From DATHTC01 sp963746805 (GTDB lineage Bacteria; Actinomycetota; Thermoleophilia; Gaiellales; Gaiellaceae): a stretch of DNA of 64,000 nt. Of this stretch, positions 52,143 to 61,159 are shown piece after piece (the first letter of the stretch is position 1; each line of letters opens with the position of its first letter). The notes below the pieces were generated by a model that saw only the letters and a program-made list of their open reading frames with translations, was not told the origin of the DNA and ran no database searches. The position numbers were made by a program, and so were the translations under genes. The stretch lies in the NCBI GenBank assembly GCA_963746805.1, contig CAVVCQ010000008.1:62001-126000 (forward strand). Reading direction: 5' to 3'.

Positions 52143-53862
52143 CGACGTGCCGGCCCGCGGTCTCGTGCACCGGAAGCACGAGCTCGAAGCGGGCGCCCCG
52201 CGGCTCGAGCGGCACGTAGCGCAGCTCGCCGCCGCTCGCGCGGGCGTACGAGCGCGCGATCGCGAGCCCGAGGCCCGTGCCGACCACGGTCGCCTTGGCG
52301 TGGTCGCTCCGCGCGAAGCGCTCGAACAGCCGCGGCACGAACTCCGGCGCGACCCCGGGGCCGTCATCCTCGACCGCGACGCTGAAGTGGCCGTTGCTCC
52401 GCTCGGCCGCGACGCGCACCGGTGGCGCGCCGTACTTCAGCGCATTGGCCACGAGGTTCGAGACGACACGGTCGAACGCGTGCGTGTCGGCGACGGCCTC
52501 GAGCCCGTCGTCGACCGCGATCTCGACCAGCTCGCCGTCCCGTCCGGCGACCGCGTCCACGAGCTCCTCGATCCGCTCGCGCACCAGGAAGGCCCGCGGC
52601 TCGAGCGTCACGGCATGCGCCTCGAGACGCGACAGGTCGAGCAGCTGCTCGACGAGGATCGTCAGGCGCCGCGCCTGGTCGCGGATCGCCGCCCGCAGCT
52701 GGACCCGCCGGTCATCCGGCAGATCGGGGCCGCGGCGGTAGAGCGTCTCCGCGAGGCCGTAGATGCTCGAGACCGGGTTCCGGAGCTCGTGCGCGGCCAG
52801 CGCCACGAACTCGGACTTCAGCTCGTCGGCGCGCTCCAGGACGAGTCGCGTCTCCCGCTCCTGCTCGAACAGGCGCGAGCGGTCGAGCGCGAGGCCCGTG
52901 AGCCCCGCGAGTGCCCGCAGGAGCCGCAGCTCGTCCCCGCCGAAGTACGGCGCGTACGGGGAGGGCCACACGACGAGCGAACCGGCCGGGATCGGGAACC
53001 GCAGCGGCTCGACGTCTCCGAGCTCCTGCAGCGGCCCGTGCGAGCCGACGAGGCGTCCGTCCGCGCTGTACAGCGCCACCGCGCGCGCGGCGACGAGGTT
53101 CGCCATCGGCTCGAGCACCTCGTCCGCGACCTCCTGCTCGCTCGTCGCGCCCATCAGCTCGGCCGTCACGGCCTGGACGCGGCGCTGCTCCGGGCGCCGC
53201 CAGAGGAAGCGCACCCAGGCGGGTGGCGACAGACCGAGGAGGAAGAGGATCGCCGACGCGGTCACGAGCAGCGCGGTCGCGAGGCCGAGCCCCGAGCCCT
53301 CGTCCGGCCCGGCTGCCGCGAGGACCAGCGCGACGGTGACCGCGACGACCGCGAGCGCCAGCACGCGCATCCGCCGCCGCGCCACTCCGGGCTGCTGCCG
53401 GCCGGCGCGCCAGAGGCGCCAGGTGGACACGGACGCGAGCAGCGTCCAGTGCGCGACGAAGGCGACGACGTAGGCGGTCACGCCGAAGGATCGCGGCTCG
53501 TCCGGGCCGGGGAACTCGGGCACGAGGAACGTCCACGCGAGCACGAACACGGTCGAGAGCCCGAGCAGCTCCTCCACCCGGCGCGTCGGCCGCTCGAACG
53601 CCGTCGTGAAGCGGAAGAGCAGGTACGGGAAGAGCACGAGCACCGCGATCAGCAGGCGCTGCGCCGCCACCTCGAGGAAGCCGCTCGGATCCTCCGGGAG
53701 CAGCGCGCCGAGGTCGACGACCGCCGCCAGCGAGCCGAATGCGAGCGCCGCCCAGAGCCCCGCCCGTCCGCTCTGCGCCCGCCACAGCCGGAGCGAGATC
53801 GCCGCCGCGAGAGTGAGCAGGGCGAGGTTCAGCCAGCCCAGGACGTCGACGATCGTCTCCAC
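52135..53862 (-). CDS. Membrane sensor histidine kinase with GAF domain
   Basis: A 575-residue kinase. Seven or so N-terminal hydrophobic helices (residues 1-215) form a membrane sensor, followed by a GAF-like domain (MANLVAARAVALYSADGRLV), HisKA with EFVALAAHELRNPVSSIYGL and an HATPase domain with NLVANALKYGAPP, DDGPGVAPEF and GTGLGLAIARSY. The phospho-acceptor His and all ATP boxes are intact. The GTG at 53862 follows AAGAAGGTG. No response regulator lies next to it, so it is an orphan kinase here. Confidence 0.88.
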   Translation of the reverse strand: METIVDVLGWLNLALLTLAAAISLRLWRAQSGRAGLWAALAFGSLAAVVDLGALLPEDPSGFLEVAAQRLLIAVLVLFPYLLFRFTTAFERPTRRVEELLGLSTVFVLAWTFLVPEFPGPDEPRSFGVTAYVVAFVAHWTLLASVSTWRLWRAGRQQPGVARRRMRVLALAVVAVTVALVLAAAGPDEGSGLGLATALLVTASAILFLLGLSPPAWVRFLWRRPEQRRVQAVTAELMGATSEQEVADEVLEPMANLVAARAVALYSADGRLVGSHGPLQELGDVEPLRFPIPAGSLVVWPSPYAPYFGGDELRLLRALAGLTGLALDRSRLFEQERETRLVLERADELKSEFVALAAHELRNPVSSIYGLAETLYRRGPDLPDDRRVQLRAAIRDQARRLTILVEQLLDLSRLEAHAVTLEPRAFLVRERIEELVDAVAGRDGELVEIAVDDGLEAVADTHAFDRVVSNLVANALKYGAPPVRVAAERSNGHFSVAVEDDGPGVAPEFVPRLFERFARSDHAKATVVGTGLGLAIARSYARASGGELRYVPLEPRGARFELVLPVHETAGRHVVR

Positions 53863-53935
53863 CGCACCTTCTTTCGGCGATCGAACCGGGCCACTGTACG
53901 GTTTGCGCCGGTCGGCACGAGCCATACCCACCGGT

Positions 53936-54556
53936 GTGAGCACCGACACTGCAGCGCCGCTCGTCCCGGCGCGACCGAGCCTCCGCTCGCTCCGCGACGC
54001 TGCGGCCGACTGCCGGGCCTGCCCGCTGTGGCGAACCGGGACGCAGACCGTCTTCGGCGAGGGTCGTGTCGCCGCGCGGGTGATGCTCGTCGGCGAGCAG
54101 CCGGGCGACCGCGAGGACCGCGAGGGACGCCCGTTCGTGGGGCCGGCCGGACGCCTCCTCGACACCGCGCTCGAGGAAGCCGGGATCGACCGCTCACAGG
54201 CCTATGTCACGAACGTGGTGAAGCACTTCAAGTGGACGCCGCGCGGCAGGCGGCGCATCCACCAGAAGCCGAGCTGGGGCGAGGTCGCGGCCTGCAGGCC
54301 CTGGCTCGACGCGGAGCTCGCGGTCGTGCGACCGGCGGTGCTCGTCTGCCTCGGCGCAACCGCTGCGCAGGCGCTCCTCGGCCGCCAGTTCCGTGTGACG
54401 AAGCAGCGCGGCGAGCCGTTGGCCAGCGACCTCGCGCCGGTCGTCCTCGCCACGATCCACCCGTCCGCGATCCTGCGGATGGACGCCGCCGAGCGTGAGG
54501 CCGAGCACGCGGCGTTCGTGGCCGACCTCCGCGTCGCGGCCGGCCACCTGGCCTGA
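53936..54556 (+). CDS. UdgX-type uracil-DNA glycosylase
   Basis: A 206-residue family-4-like glycosylase. The Fe-S cysteines begin with DCRACPLW, motif A is GEQPGDREDREGRPFVGPAG and the C-terminal motif is ATIHPSAIL. The loop RRRIHQKPSWGE carries His at residue 109, as in mycobacterial UdgX, where this His forms a covalent bond with the abasic site after uracil removal. It therefore should bind uracil-DNA irreversibly. It starts at GTG 53936; no -10 box at leaderless spacing is obvious. Confidence 0.9.
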   Translation: MSTDTAAPLVPARPSLRSLRDAAADCRACPLWRTGTQTVFGEGRVAARVMLVGEQPGDREDREGRPFVGPAGRLLDTALEEAGIDRSQAYVTNVVKHFKWTPRGRRRIHQKPSWGEVAACRPWLDAELAVVRPAVLVCLGATAAQALLGRQFRVTKQRGEPLASDLAPVVLATIHPSAILRMDAAEREAEHAAFVADLRVAAGHLA

Positions 54557-54564
54557 ACGGGGTG

Positions 54565-54876
54565 TCAGTCGCCCCAGTCGAAGTCGCGCGAGCGCGACCA
54601 GAGGCCCGAATCGGTGTCCTCGCCGACCGCAGGCTCCTCGGGCGGGGCGGGCCAGCCCAGCGACGTCTCCTCCAGCTCGGCGGCGGTCACCTCGCCGTCC
54701 ATCGTCTCCTCGAGCCGGGCCTGCTCCTCGGTCTTGAAGAGCGGGTGGTTCTCGAACGGATCCTCGTTCCGGTAGCGCTCGAGGGGGAGATCCTGCTCGA
54801 GCGCGGCGTTGCGCTCCTTCAGGGCGAGGTGCTCCTGGATGACCTGTGCGAACAAGGAAGACGTCTCAACCGGCAT
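54565..54876 (-). CDS. Acidic hypothetical protein
   Basis: A 103-residue acidic, helical, soluble protein (FAQVIQEHLALKERNAALEQ, then a Glu/Pro-rich half ending SGLWSRSRDFDWGD). I recognise no domain. It is convergent with the UdgX gene and lies between it and the diguanylate cyclase gene. Confidence 0.6.
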   Translation of the reverse strand: MPVETSSLFAQVIQEHLALKERNAALEQDLPLERYRNEDPFENHPLFKTEEQARLEETMDGEVTAAELEETSLGWPAPPEEPAVGEDTDSGLWSRSRDFDWGD

Positions 54877-54943
54877 CGATACCTCCGTGGGGCGAGCTGA
54901 CGGGGCATTGTAGCCCTCTTCGTGGCGGGAATCCTCGACCCGG

Positions 54944-56720
54944 CTAGCCGGGCTGCACCACGCCGGCCGCGCGGGCGACGCGGTTCTTGCCTCCGCGCTT
55001 GGCCTCGTAGAGCGCGCCGTCGGCCTGCGCGACGAGCTCCCGCTGGTTCGACGCGGGCGGGAAGGTGGCGACGCCGAAGCTCGCGGTCAGGTGCAGCGGG
55101 CCCCCGGTCGGGGTGAGCAGCGTGCGCGCCAGCAGTGCCTCGCGGGCGCGCTCGGCGTAGGCCACGGCACCGTCGGCGTCGGTGTCGGGGAGGATCACCG
55201 CGAACTCCTCGCCGCCCCAGCGGGCCGCGAGGTCCATCTCGCGGGCCGACTCGCGGAGCACGGCCGCGAACTCGCAGAGGACGGCGTCGCCGGCGGGGTG
55301 ACCCCACCGGTCGTTCACGTTCTTGAAGTCGTCGAGGTCGGCGAAGACGAGCGCGACGGAGCCGCCGCCGCGGCTGACGCGCGCGAGCTGCGCCGCGAGC
55401 GTGTCCTCCGCCTGCCGGCGGTTGGCGAGGCCGGTGAGCCCGTCCACGAGCGCCTGCTGCTCGACGAGGCGGTGCAGGCGCGCGTTCTCGAGCGCGACGA
55501 CCGCGTGGCCGACGAGCAGCGCGGCCGTCTCGAGGTCCTGGATCGAGAACTGCGGCCCGTGCAGGACGAGCGTGCCGAAGCTCTCGCGGCCGGTCACGAG
55601 CGGGAGCTCGAACTGCGCCGTCGTCCTCGCCGACCACGCCCGCGCGAACGACAGGCCCGTTGCGACCGACGATCTCGCCGCCGGAGGCCCGGGTCGAGTC
55701 GACCGCCGTCTCGACGACCTTGCGCAGGAGCTGCTCCTCGTCGTGCGACGCCGAGAGCGCCTCGCCGAAGCGCAGCGTCGCCTCGCGGAACCGCCGTCGC
55801 TCGGCGTCGAGCTCCTCGACGCGGGCCTCGAGCTGCGCCGCCATCTGGTTGAACGAGCGGCCGAGCTCGGCGAACTCGTCCCGGCCCGGCACCTCGACCC
55901 GTTCGTCGAAGCGTCCCTGGGCGACGCGGTTGGCCGCGTCGACGAGCCGGCGTAGCGTCCGGACGATCGAGCGTCCGAGCAGATACGCGACGAGCGCGAC
56001 GAGGACGAGGGACACGCTGAGCGCGAGCAGGAGCCGCAGCTGCGCCGTGCGCGACGCGCTCTCGATCCCGCTCTGCGGCAGCAGCACGGCGACGCCGACA
56101 CCGCGGACGCCGCCGGCGGCCCCCGCCGCGAGTCCGCGATAGTCGGTTCCTCCGATGCGGACACGGCTAGGACGGCCGGTCGGAAGGTCGAGCGCGCCGC
56201 CGATCTCGCGCGGCCCTGCCACGATCATCGACTCCTCGACGACCACCACGCGCCCGCCCTCGGGCAGCCCGGAGGCGTCGCGCAGGCGCGCGGCCAGCGG
56301 CTCGTCGAGGGGAAGCGAGGCCGTGACGTGGCCGAGCTCCGCATCCACGCCCGCCGGCCCGACGACGACCACCGTCCGCTCCGCCGCGTGCGGGAAGACA
56401 GGCCCCACGGAGAAGCCGTCGCCCGTCTCGACACGCAGCCGCGGCGAGTCCTCGAGGAGCCGGCCGATCGTCTCGCGGTCGCGCTCGACGAGCGCCTGCT
56501 GGAGCGGGCGGCTGCGGGCGAGGCCACGAGCCTCGCGCTGGGACGACCCGAGCTCCGTCCGATACGCGGCCACCGCGGCGCGCAGGCCGGCCTCGAGGCG
56601 CGCGTCCGCGAGGCGCGTCTCGCTGCGCTGGGCGACTGCGCCGAAGCCGACGAACGCAGCCGCAAGCGGCAGCAACGCCAGGAGGACGAAGTAGACGACG
56701 AGTTTGAGCTTGAAGCTCAT
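54944..56720 (-). CDS. Membrane HAMP-GAF-GGDEF diguanylate cyclase, frameshifted
   Basis: About 590 residues. TM1 (residues 7-30), an extracytoplasmic sensor of about 200 residues, TM2 (230-255) and a HAMP linker (RRLVDAANRVAQGRFDERVE) lead to a GAF-like domain and a GGDEF domain with the active-site ARWGGEEFAVILPDTD and the substrate loop FADLDDFKNVNDRWGHPAGD. The frame breaks near 55620, between GEDDGA and QFELPLV; one base restores it. It should make cyclic di-GMP from two GTP in response to an outside signal. The RxxD inhibitory site is not obvious. Confidence 0.82.
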
Positions 56721-56799
56721 CGAATGACGCTCATGGATTCAAGGTCGGAGGCCGGTGGGCCGATACAGCCCCGTAGGGGATCTGTCGGCGTGAACGGGG

Positions 56800-57420
56800 A
56801 TGAAGTTGAGGGGAATCGTACGTGGGGTCATCGGAGGAGTCGTGGTCACGATCGCGGTCGCGTGCGCGCTCGTCGTCCCGTCGCTGATCGCCCGGCCCGG
56901 AGCCGAGTTTCCCGAGGTGCCGGTCGCTGTCCCGCCGGAGCACGGCCTGTCCGTCGTGCGCGCAGCGGCGGCCGCCCTGCCGCGCGACCGGCAGACGCCG
57001 AGCCCGCCCCGGGCAGCGGCGCCGCAGCGCGAGCACCCACGCATCGCCTCCGCCCGACCGGTGCGACGCGTCGCCGTCGACGCCCCCGCCCCGAGGCCGG
57101 TCAGCCGCCCGGCGGCGGCACCGGCCGCGAAGCCGAAGCCCGAGGCGCCTGCGCCTCCCGCCGCGCCCGTTCCCGCCCCGGCCCCAACCCCGGCACCACA
57201 GCCTGCGCCGGCCCCGGTGCCGCCGGAGCGCGAGATCCTCGTCACCGAGCCGGAGCCGGTGACGCCTCCGCAGGGCAAGCCCGTCGTGGACGACCCCGAG
57301 CCGCCGAAGAACGAGGGCGAGAAGAACGGACACGAGAAGAACGAGCCTCAGCGCAACGGCCACGAGCACAACGACGACCAGCGCGGCGGTCCGAAGCACG
57401 ATCGCGGTCCGCGCGATTAG
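56800..57420 (+). CDS. Proline/alanine-rich membrane-anchored protein
   Basis: A 206-residue low-complexity protein: one N-terminal membrane helix (IVRGVIGGVVVTIAVACALV) followed by a Pro/Ala-rich stalk (APAPTPAPQPAPAPVPPERE) and a charged Asn/His/Lys-rich tail (GEKNGHEKNEPQRNGHEHND). No domain is recognisable. Such anchors often span the cell wall. It diverges from the diguanylate cyclase gene. Confidence 0.55.
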   Translation: MKLRGIVRGVIGGVVVTIAVACALVVPSLIARPGAEFPEVPVAVPPEHGLSVVRAAAAALPRDRQTPSPPRAAAPQREHPRIASARPVRRVAVDAPAPRPVSRPAAAPAAKPKPEAPAPPAAPVPAPAPTPAPQPAPAPVPPEREILVTEPEPVTPPQGKPVVDDPEPPKNEGEKNGHEKNEPQRNGHEHNDDQRGGPKHDRGPRD

Positions 57421-57449
57421 TTCGCGCCGCCGCGTGGCACGATAGGGCC

Positions 57450-57629
57450 GTGCCGCGTCTCATCCCCCGTGCCGGACTCTTCGGGATCGCGCTGACTGCG
57501 TGGAAGCTGTGGCAGCGGCTGCCCGAGGCGCAGCGCCGGCAGGCATACGCCGCCGCGCGCAAGCACGGGCCGCGCCTCGCCACGCAGGCGCGCGAGGCGG
57601 CCCAGCGCCGCCGCCACCGCGAGCCGTAG
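57450..57629 (+). CDS. Small basic protein, unknown
   Basis: A 59-residue basic protein: PRLIPRAGLFGIALTAWKLW then an Arg/Ala-rich helix. It starts at GTG 57450; the bases before the start (TGGCACGATAG then GGCCGTGC) almost repeat those before the gene at 3184. Its stop (57627-57629) abuts the likely true end of the convergent 2-oxoglutarate dehydrogenase gene. Confidence 0.5.
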   Translation: MPRLIPRAGLFGIALTAWKLWQRLPEAQRRQAYAAARKHGPRLATQAREAAQRRRHREP

Positions 57630-60523
57630 TCAGGAGGCTGGCGAGTCCGGCGACAGCGCCGAGCGACTCGCGGATGATCGTGTCCTGCGCGACCAGGTGG
57701 GCCGTGGGGTAGCCCTCGCTCGGGCTCGCACGCCAGGGCCGGCCGACGTACCGCAGCGGAAGATCGCCGGCGGCGTCCTCGAGCCGGTGCCGGATCGCGC
57801 GGAAGGCGCCCATGTTCTGCGGCTCCTCCTGCGCCCACACGACCTCCTCCAGCGAGCGGTACGAGCGGACGAGCTCGGCGACCGGCCCCGACCGGGAACG
57901 GGTAGAGCTGCTCCACCCGCGCGACCGCCGTGGTCTGCGCCTCGGCGCGCGCCTCGTGCCCGACGAGGTCGTAGTAGAGCTTCCCGGAGACGAGCACGAG
58001 CCGGCGGACGGCGTGCGGATCGACCGTGTCGTCACGAAGCACCGGCTGGAACTCGCCCTCGGCGAGGTCGGCCAGCGTCGACCCGGCGGCCTTCAGCCGC
58101 AGCAGCCCCTTCGGCGTCATCACGATCAGGGGCCGCGCAGCGGCATCGAGGGCCTGGCGCCGCAGCAGGTGGAAGTACTGCGCCGCGGTGGTCACGTTGG
58201 CGATGCGGACGTTCTCCTGGGCCGCGAGCGAGAGGAAGCGCTCCAGCCGGGCACTCGAGTGCTCCGGGCCGTTCCCCTCGTACCCGTGCGGCAGGAGCAG
58301 CGTCAGGCGCGACGTCTGCTTCCACTTCGAGAGGCCGGCCACGATGAACTGGTCGATCACGACCTGCGCGCCGTTGACGAAGTCCCCGTACTGGGCCTCC
58401 CAGAGGACGAGCGACTCGGGCGCCGCGATCGAGTAGCCGTACTCGAAGCCGAGCACGCCGTACTCCGAGAGCGGCGAGTTGTGCACCTCGAAGGACGCCT
58501 GCGCGCCATCGAGCCGCTGCATCGGGACGGCGACCTCGTCCGTCTCGGCGTCGTGGAGGACGAGATGCCGGTTCGAGAACGTCCCGCGCTCGGAGTCCTG
58601 GCCGGTGAGGCGCACGGGGATCCCGTCCGTCAGCAGCGTCGCGAACGCGAGCGCCTCGGCCTGGCCCCAGTCGATCCCGCCCTCGTCGAGAGCCACCCGG
58701 CGACGCTCGAGCTGGCGGACGAGCTTCGGGTGCACCGTGAACCCGTCCGGGACACGCAGGAGCTGCTCGTCGAGGTCGCGCAGCCGCTCGGCCGGGACGG
58801 CGGTGTGGACGGCGCCGCCCTGCGCATCGGGCGTGCGGTCGGTTCGCACCTCCGCGGTGCGCGCGCCGATGCGCTGCTTCAGCTGCTCGTGCGAGGCCTT
58901 CATCGCGTCCCACGCGCGGCGCAGGAGCTGCTGCTGCGTCCTCGTCGGAGACGGCGCCCTCCGCGGCGAGGCGCGCGGCGAACTGCTGCCGGACGGGTGG
59001 GTGCGCCTTGATCCGCTGCGCCATCAGCGGCTGGGTGTACGCGGGCTCGTCCTGCTCGTTGTGGCCGTGGCGGCGGTAGCCGACGAGGTCGATCACGACG
59101 TCGGCGCCGAAGCGGCGCCGGAACCCGAGCGCGAGCCGCACGGCGGCGATCGCCGCCTCGGGATCGTCGGCGTTGACGTGGACGATCGGCACGTCGTAGC
59201 CCTTCGCGAGGTCGGAGGCGTAGCGGGTCGAGCGGCCCTCCACGGGGTCGGTGGTGAAGCCGACCTGGTTGTTGGTGATGAGGTGGAGCGTCCCGCCGGT
59301 CGTGTAGCCGACGAGCCCCTCGAGGTTGAGCGTCTCGGCCACGACGCCCTGGCCGGAGAACGCCGCGTCGCCGTGGAGGAGGATCGGGAGCGACACCTCG
59401 GGCCGGTGCGTCCCGTCGCGGCTCGCGCGATCGGTCTGCTGCGCGCGCGCCCAGCCCTCGACGACCGGGTCGACAGCCTCGAGGTGGCTCGGGTTCGACA
59501 CGAGCGTGACGCGCGATCTCCCCCGGCGCTCGTGCGCCGCGTGGCCCGCGCGCCGAGGTGGTACTTCACGTCGCCGGTGCCGCCCTCGGGGTCGGAGCTG
59601 ACGGCGTCGATCGTCCGCTCGCCCTCGAACTCGCGCAGGACGACCTCGTACGGGCGCCCGAGCGTGTGGGCGATCACGTTGAGGCGGCCGCGGTGGGCCA
59701 TCCCCATCACGACCTCGTGCGCGCCGTCGCGCGAGGCGAGCTCGATCGCCTCGTCGAGCACCGGCACGAGCACGTCGAGGCCCTCGATCGAGAACTGCTT
59801 CTGCCCGAGGAAGGTCTTGTAGAGGTAGGTCTCGAGCGCCTCGACCTCGCTGAGGCGGCCGAGGAGCCGGACGCGGTCGTCGGCGCTCAGCGGCTGCCGG
59901 TAGCGGCCTGACTCGATCGCCTTCCGCAGCCAGACGCGCTGCTCGTGGTCGGAGATGTGCTCGACCTCGTACGCGATCGTCCCGCAGTAGATCTCCTGAA
60001 GCTTCGGCAGGACGTCGGCGAGCGTCTCGCCCTCGCACGCGACGCGGAGAAGCCTGGCCGGGATCCGGGCCTGCAGCTCGGGCGTGAGCGGCGGGACGAG
60101 CCGCTGCGGCTCGAGCGCCGGGTCGCCGGGCGGCTCGGAGCCGAGCGGGTCGAGGCGGGCGGCGAGGTGACCGTGCGTGCGGAACGCCTTCACGAGCGCC
60201 ATCGCCGCGGCGACGCCGCCGAGCAGCTGCTCGTCGACCGCCGGCGCCGGGGCGGGCTCCGCCGGCACCGCCGGTGGCTCGGGTGCGGGCGCGACCGGCG
60301 TCGCCTCGGGTGCCGCTGCAACGGGAGCCGCGACGGCGCCGTTGCCGCCGTTCCGCCCCTCGAGCAGCCGCGCCAACCCGGGCAGCGCGGTCAGGAGCTC
60401 GGAGTCGCCCGACTCGAAGAGTGCGCGCCACTCAGCCGGCACCGCGTCCGGATTCACGAGGTACTCGTCGAGGATCGCCTGGGCGAATCCCGCGTTGGGG
60501 CCGTCGACCTCTGGCCGGCTCAT
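57630..60523 (-). CDS. kgd: 2-oxoglutarate dehydrogenase E1 component (Kgd/SucA type), three frameshifts
   Basis: About 960 residues in four frame segments. Segment 1 (60523 to about 59525) has the N-terminal FAQAILDEYLVNPDAVPAEW helix, a Pro/Ala linker (residues 70-110) and EVVMGMAHRGRLNVIAHTLG. Segment 2 has TLVSNPSHLEAVDPVVEGWA, LHGDAAFSGQGVVAETLNL and the ThDP motif region VHVNADDPEA with VDLVGYRRHGHNEQDEP. Segment 3 has HNSPLSEYGVLGFEYGYSIA; segment 4 has SLEEVVWAQEEPQNMGAF and LRYVGRPWRASPSEGYPTAH. Breaks lie near 59520-59524 (C5 run), 58933-58945 and 57888-57892. It oxidatively decarboxylates 2-oxoglutarate. The E2-type domain of mycobacterial Kgd is missing. The last segment reads on to 57460; a TGA at 57630-57632 in another frame is probably the real end. 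Confidence 0.9.
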
Positions 60524-60545
60524 GCCCCTCTTTGTAGCAGGGCGT

Positions 60546-60815
60546 CTAGTAGAGGGGGCTGTCCGTTGCGACCGCGATCGTCATCCCGAGCAGCCAGCCG
60601 GCGCCGGCTGCGACCAGCGCCCACGCCGCGAGCTTCCGCGAGCGGCCCTGCGCCATGCCGACGGCGACGAGCGCCACGAGGATCGCGACGGGCGCGATCC
60701 GCACCGGCGTGCGGGCGACGGCGATGAGCGACATGAAGATCGCGAGCGCCGCGAGGATCCCGGCGACGGTCTCTCCTTGGCCCTCGCGCCGGGCGGGAAC
60801 GGCGGGCGTGCTCAC
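60546..60815 (-). CDS. Small membrane protein, unknown
   Basis: An 89-residue protein with three hydrophobic segments (residues 15-35, 38-55, 62-83). There is no family match. Its start overlaps the end of the next upstream gene by four bases, so the pair is translationally coupled. Confidence 0.6.
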   Translation of the reverse strand: MSTPAVPARREGQGETVAGILAALAIFMSLIAVARTPVRIAPVAILVALVAVGMAQGRSRKLAAWALVAAGAGWLLGMTIAVATDSPLY

Positions 60816-61087
60816 GAGCCGACCCTACCGCGCGCGACCGCCTCGCGCCGGCGATATCGCCGCGGCGGGCCGCCACGTGGGCCGGGCCGGCGCGGGCCGC
60901 GACCGAGCAGGCGGCGCGCGAACCAGGGCGTCGGCGGCTCCGGCTCCAGCGGCACCGCCAGCGTCTGCACGCCCTCGGGCGGATCGGGCTCGGCACGCCA
61001 GGCCCACCACACGACCGCGCAAAGGTAGACGATGGGGATCTTGAGGATCACCATCATGAACAGGACCTCGAAAAGCGTCTCGTTCAA
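60812..61087 (-). CDS. Small membrane-anchored protein
   Basis: A 91-residue protein with one membrane helix near the N-terminus (FMMVILKIPIVYLCAVVWWA) and a Pro/Arg-rich cytoplasmic tail. The TTG at 61087 is chosen because a TACACT -10 box lies eight bases upstream (61096-61101), giving a leaderless message; ATG codons at 61057 and 61054 are alternatives. The conserved TLFEVLFMMVILKIP start favours the TTG. Unknown function. Confidence 0.6.
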   Translation of the reverse strand: MNETLFEVLFMMVILKIPIVYLCAVVWWAWRAEPDPPEGVQTLAVPLEPEPPTPWFARRLLGRGPRRPGPRGGPPRRYRRREAVARGRVGS

Positions 61088-61095
61088 GGGAGTCG

Positions 61096-61101
61096 AGTGT
61101 A
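61096..61101 (-). promoter_or_regulatory. -10 box of the small membrane protein operon
   Basis: Minus-strand TACACT, eight bases before the TTG at 61087. The same hexamer is the -10 box of the tRNA-Ala gene. Confidence 0.45.
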
Positions 61102-61159
61102 GACCACGGCGTCCAGTTCCGAGGTTAGCCCTCCGGAGCCGTCGGGAAACGCGAACCGG

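Noticed and set aside
57242..57629. Continuation of the 2-oxoglutarate dehydrogenase frames into the small plus-strand genes
   Set aside because: Beyond the GYPTAH...IIRESLGA ending the sequence is Arg/Ala-rich shadow of the opposite genes; the normal enzyme ends at this point.
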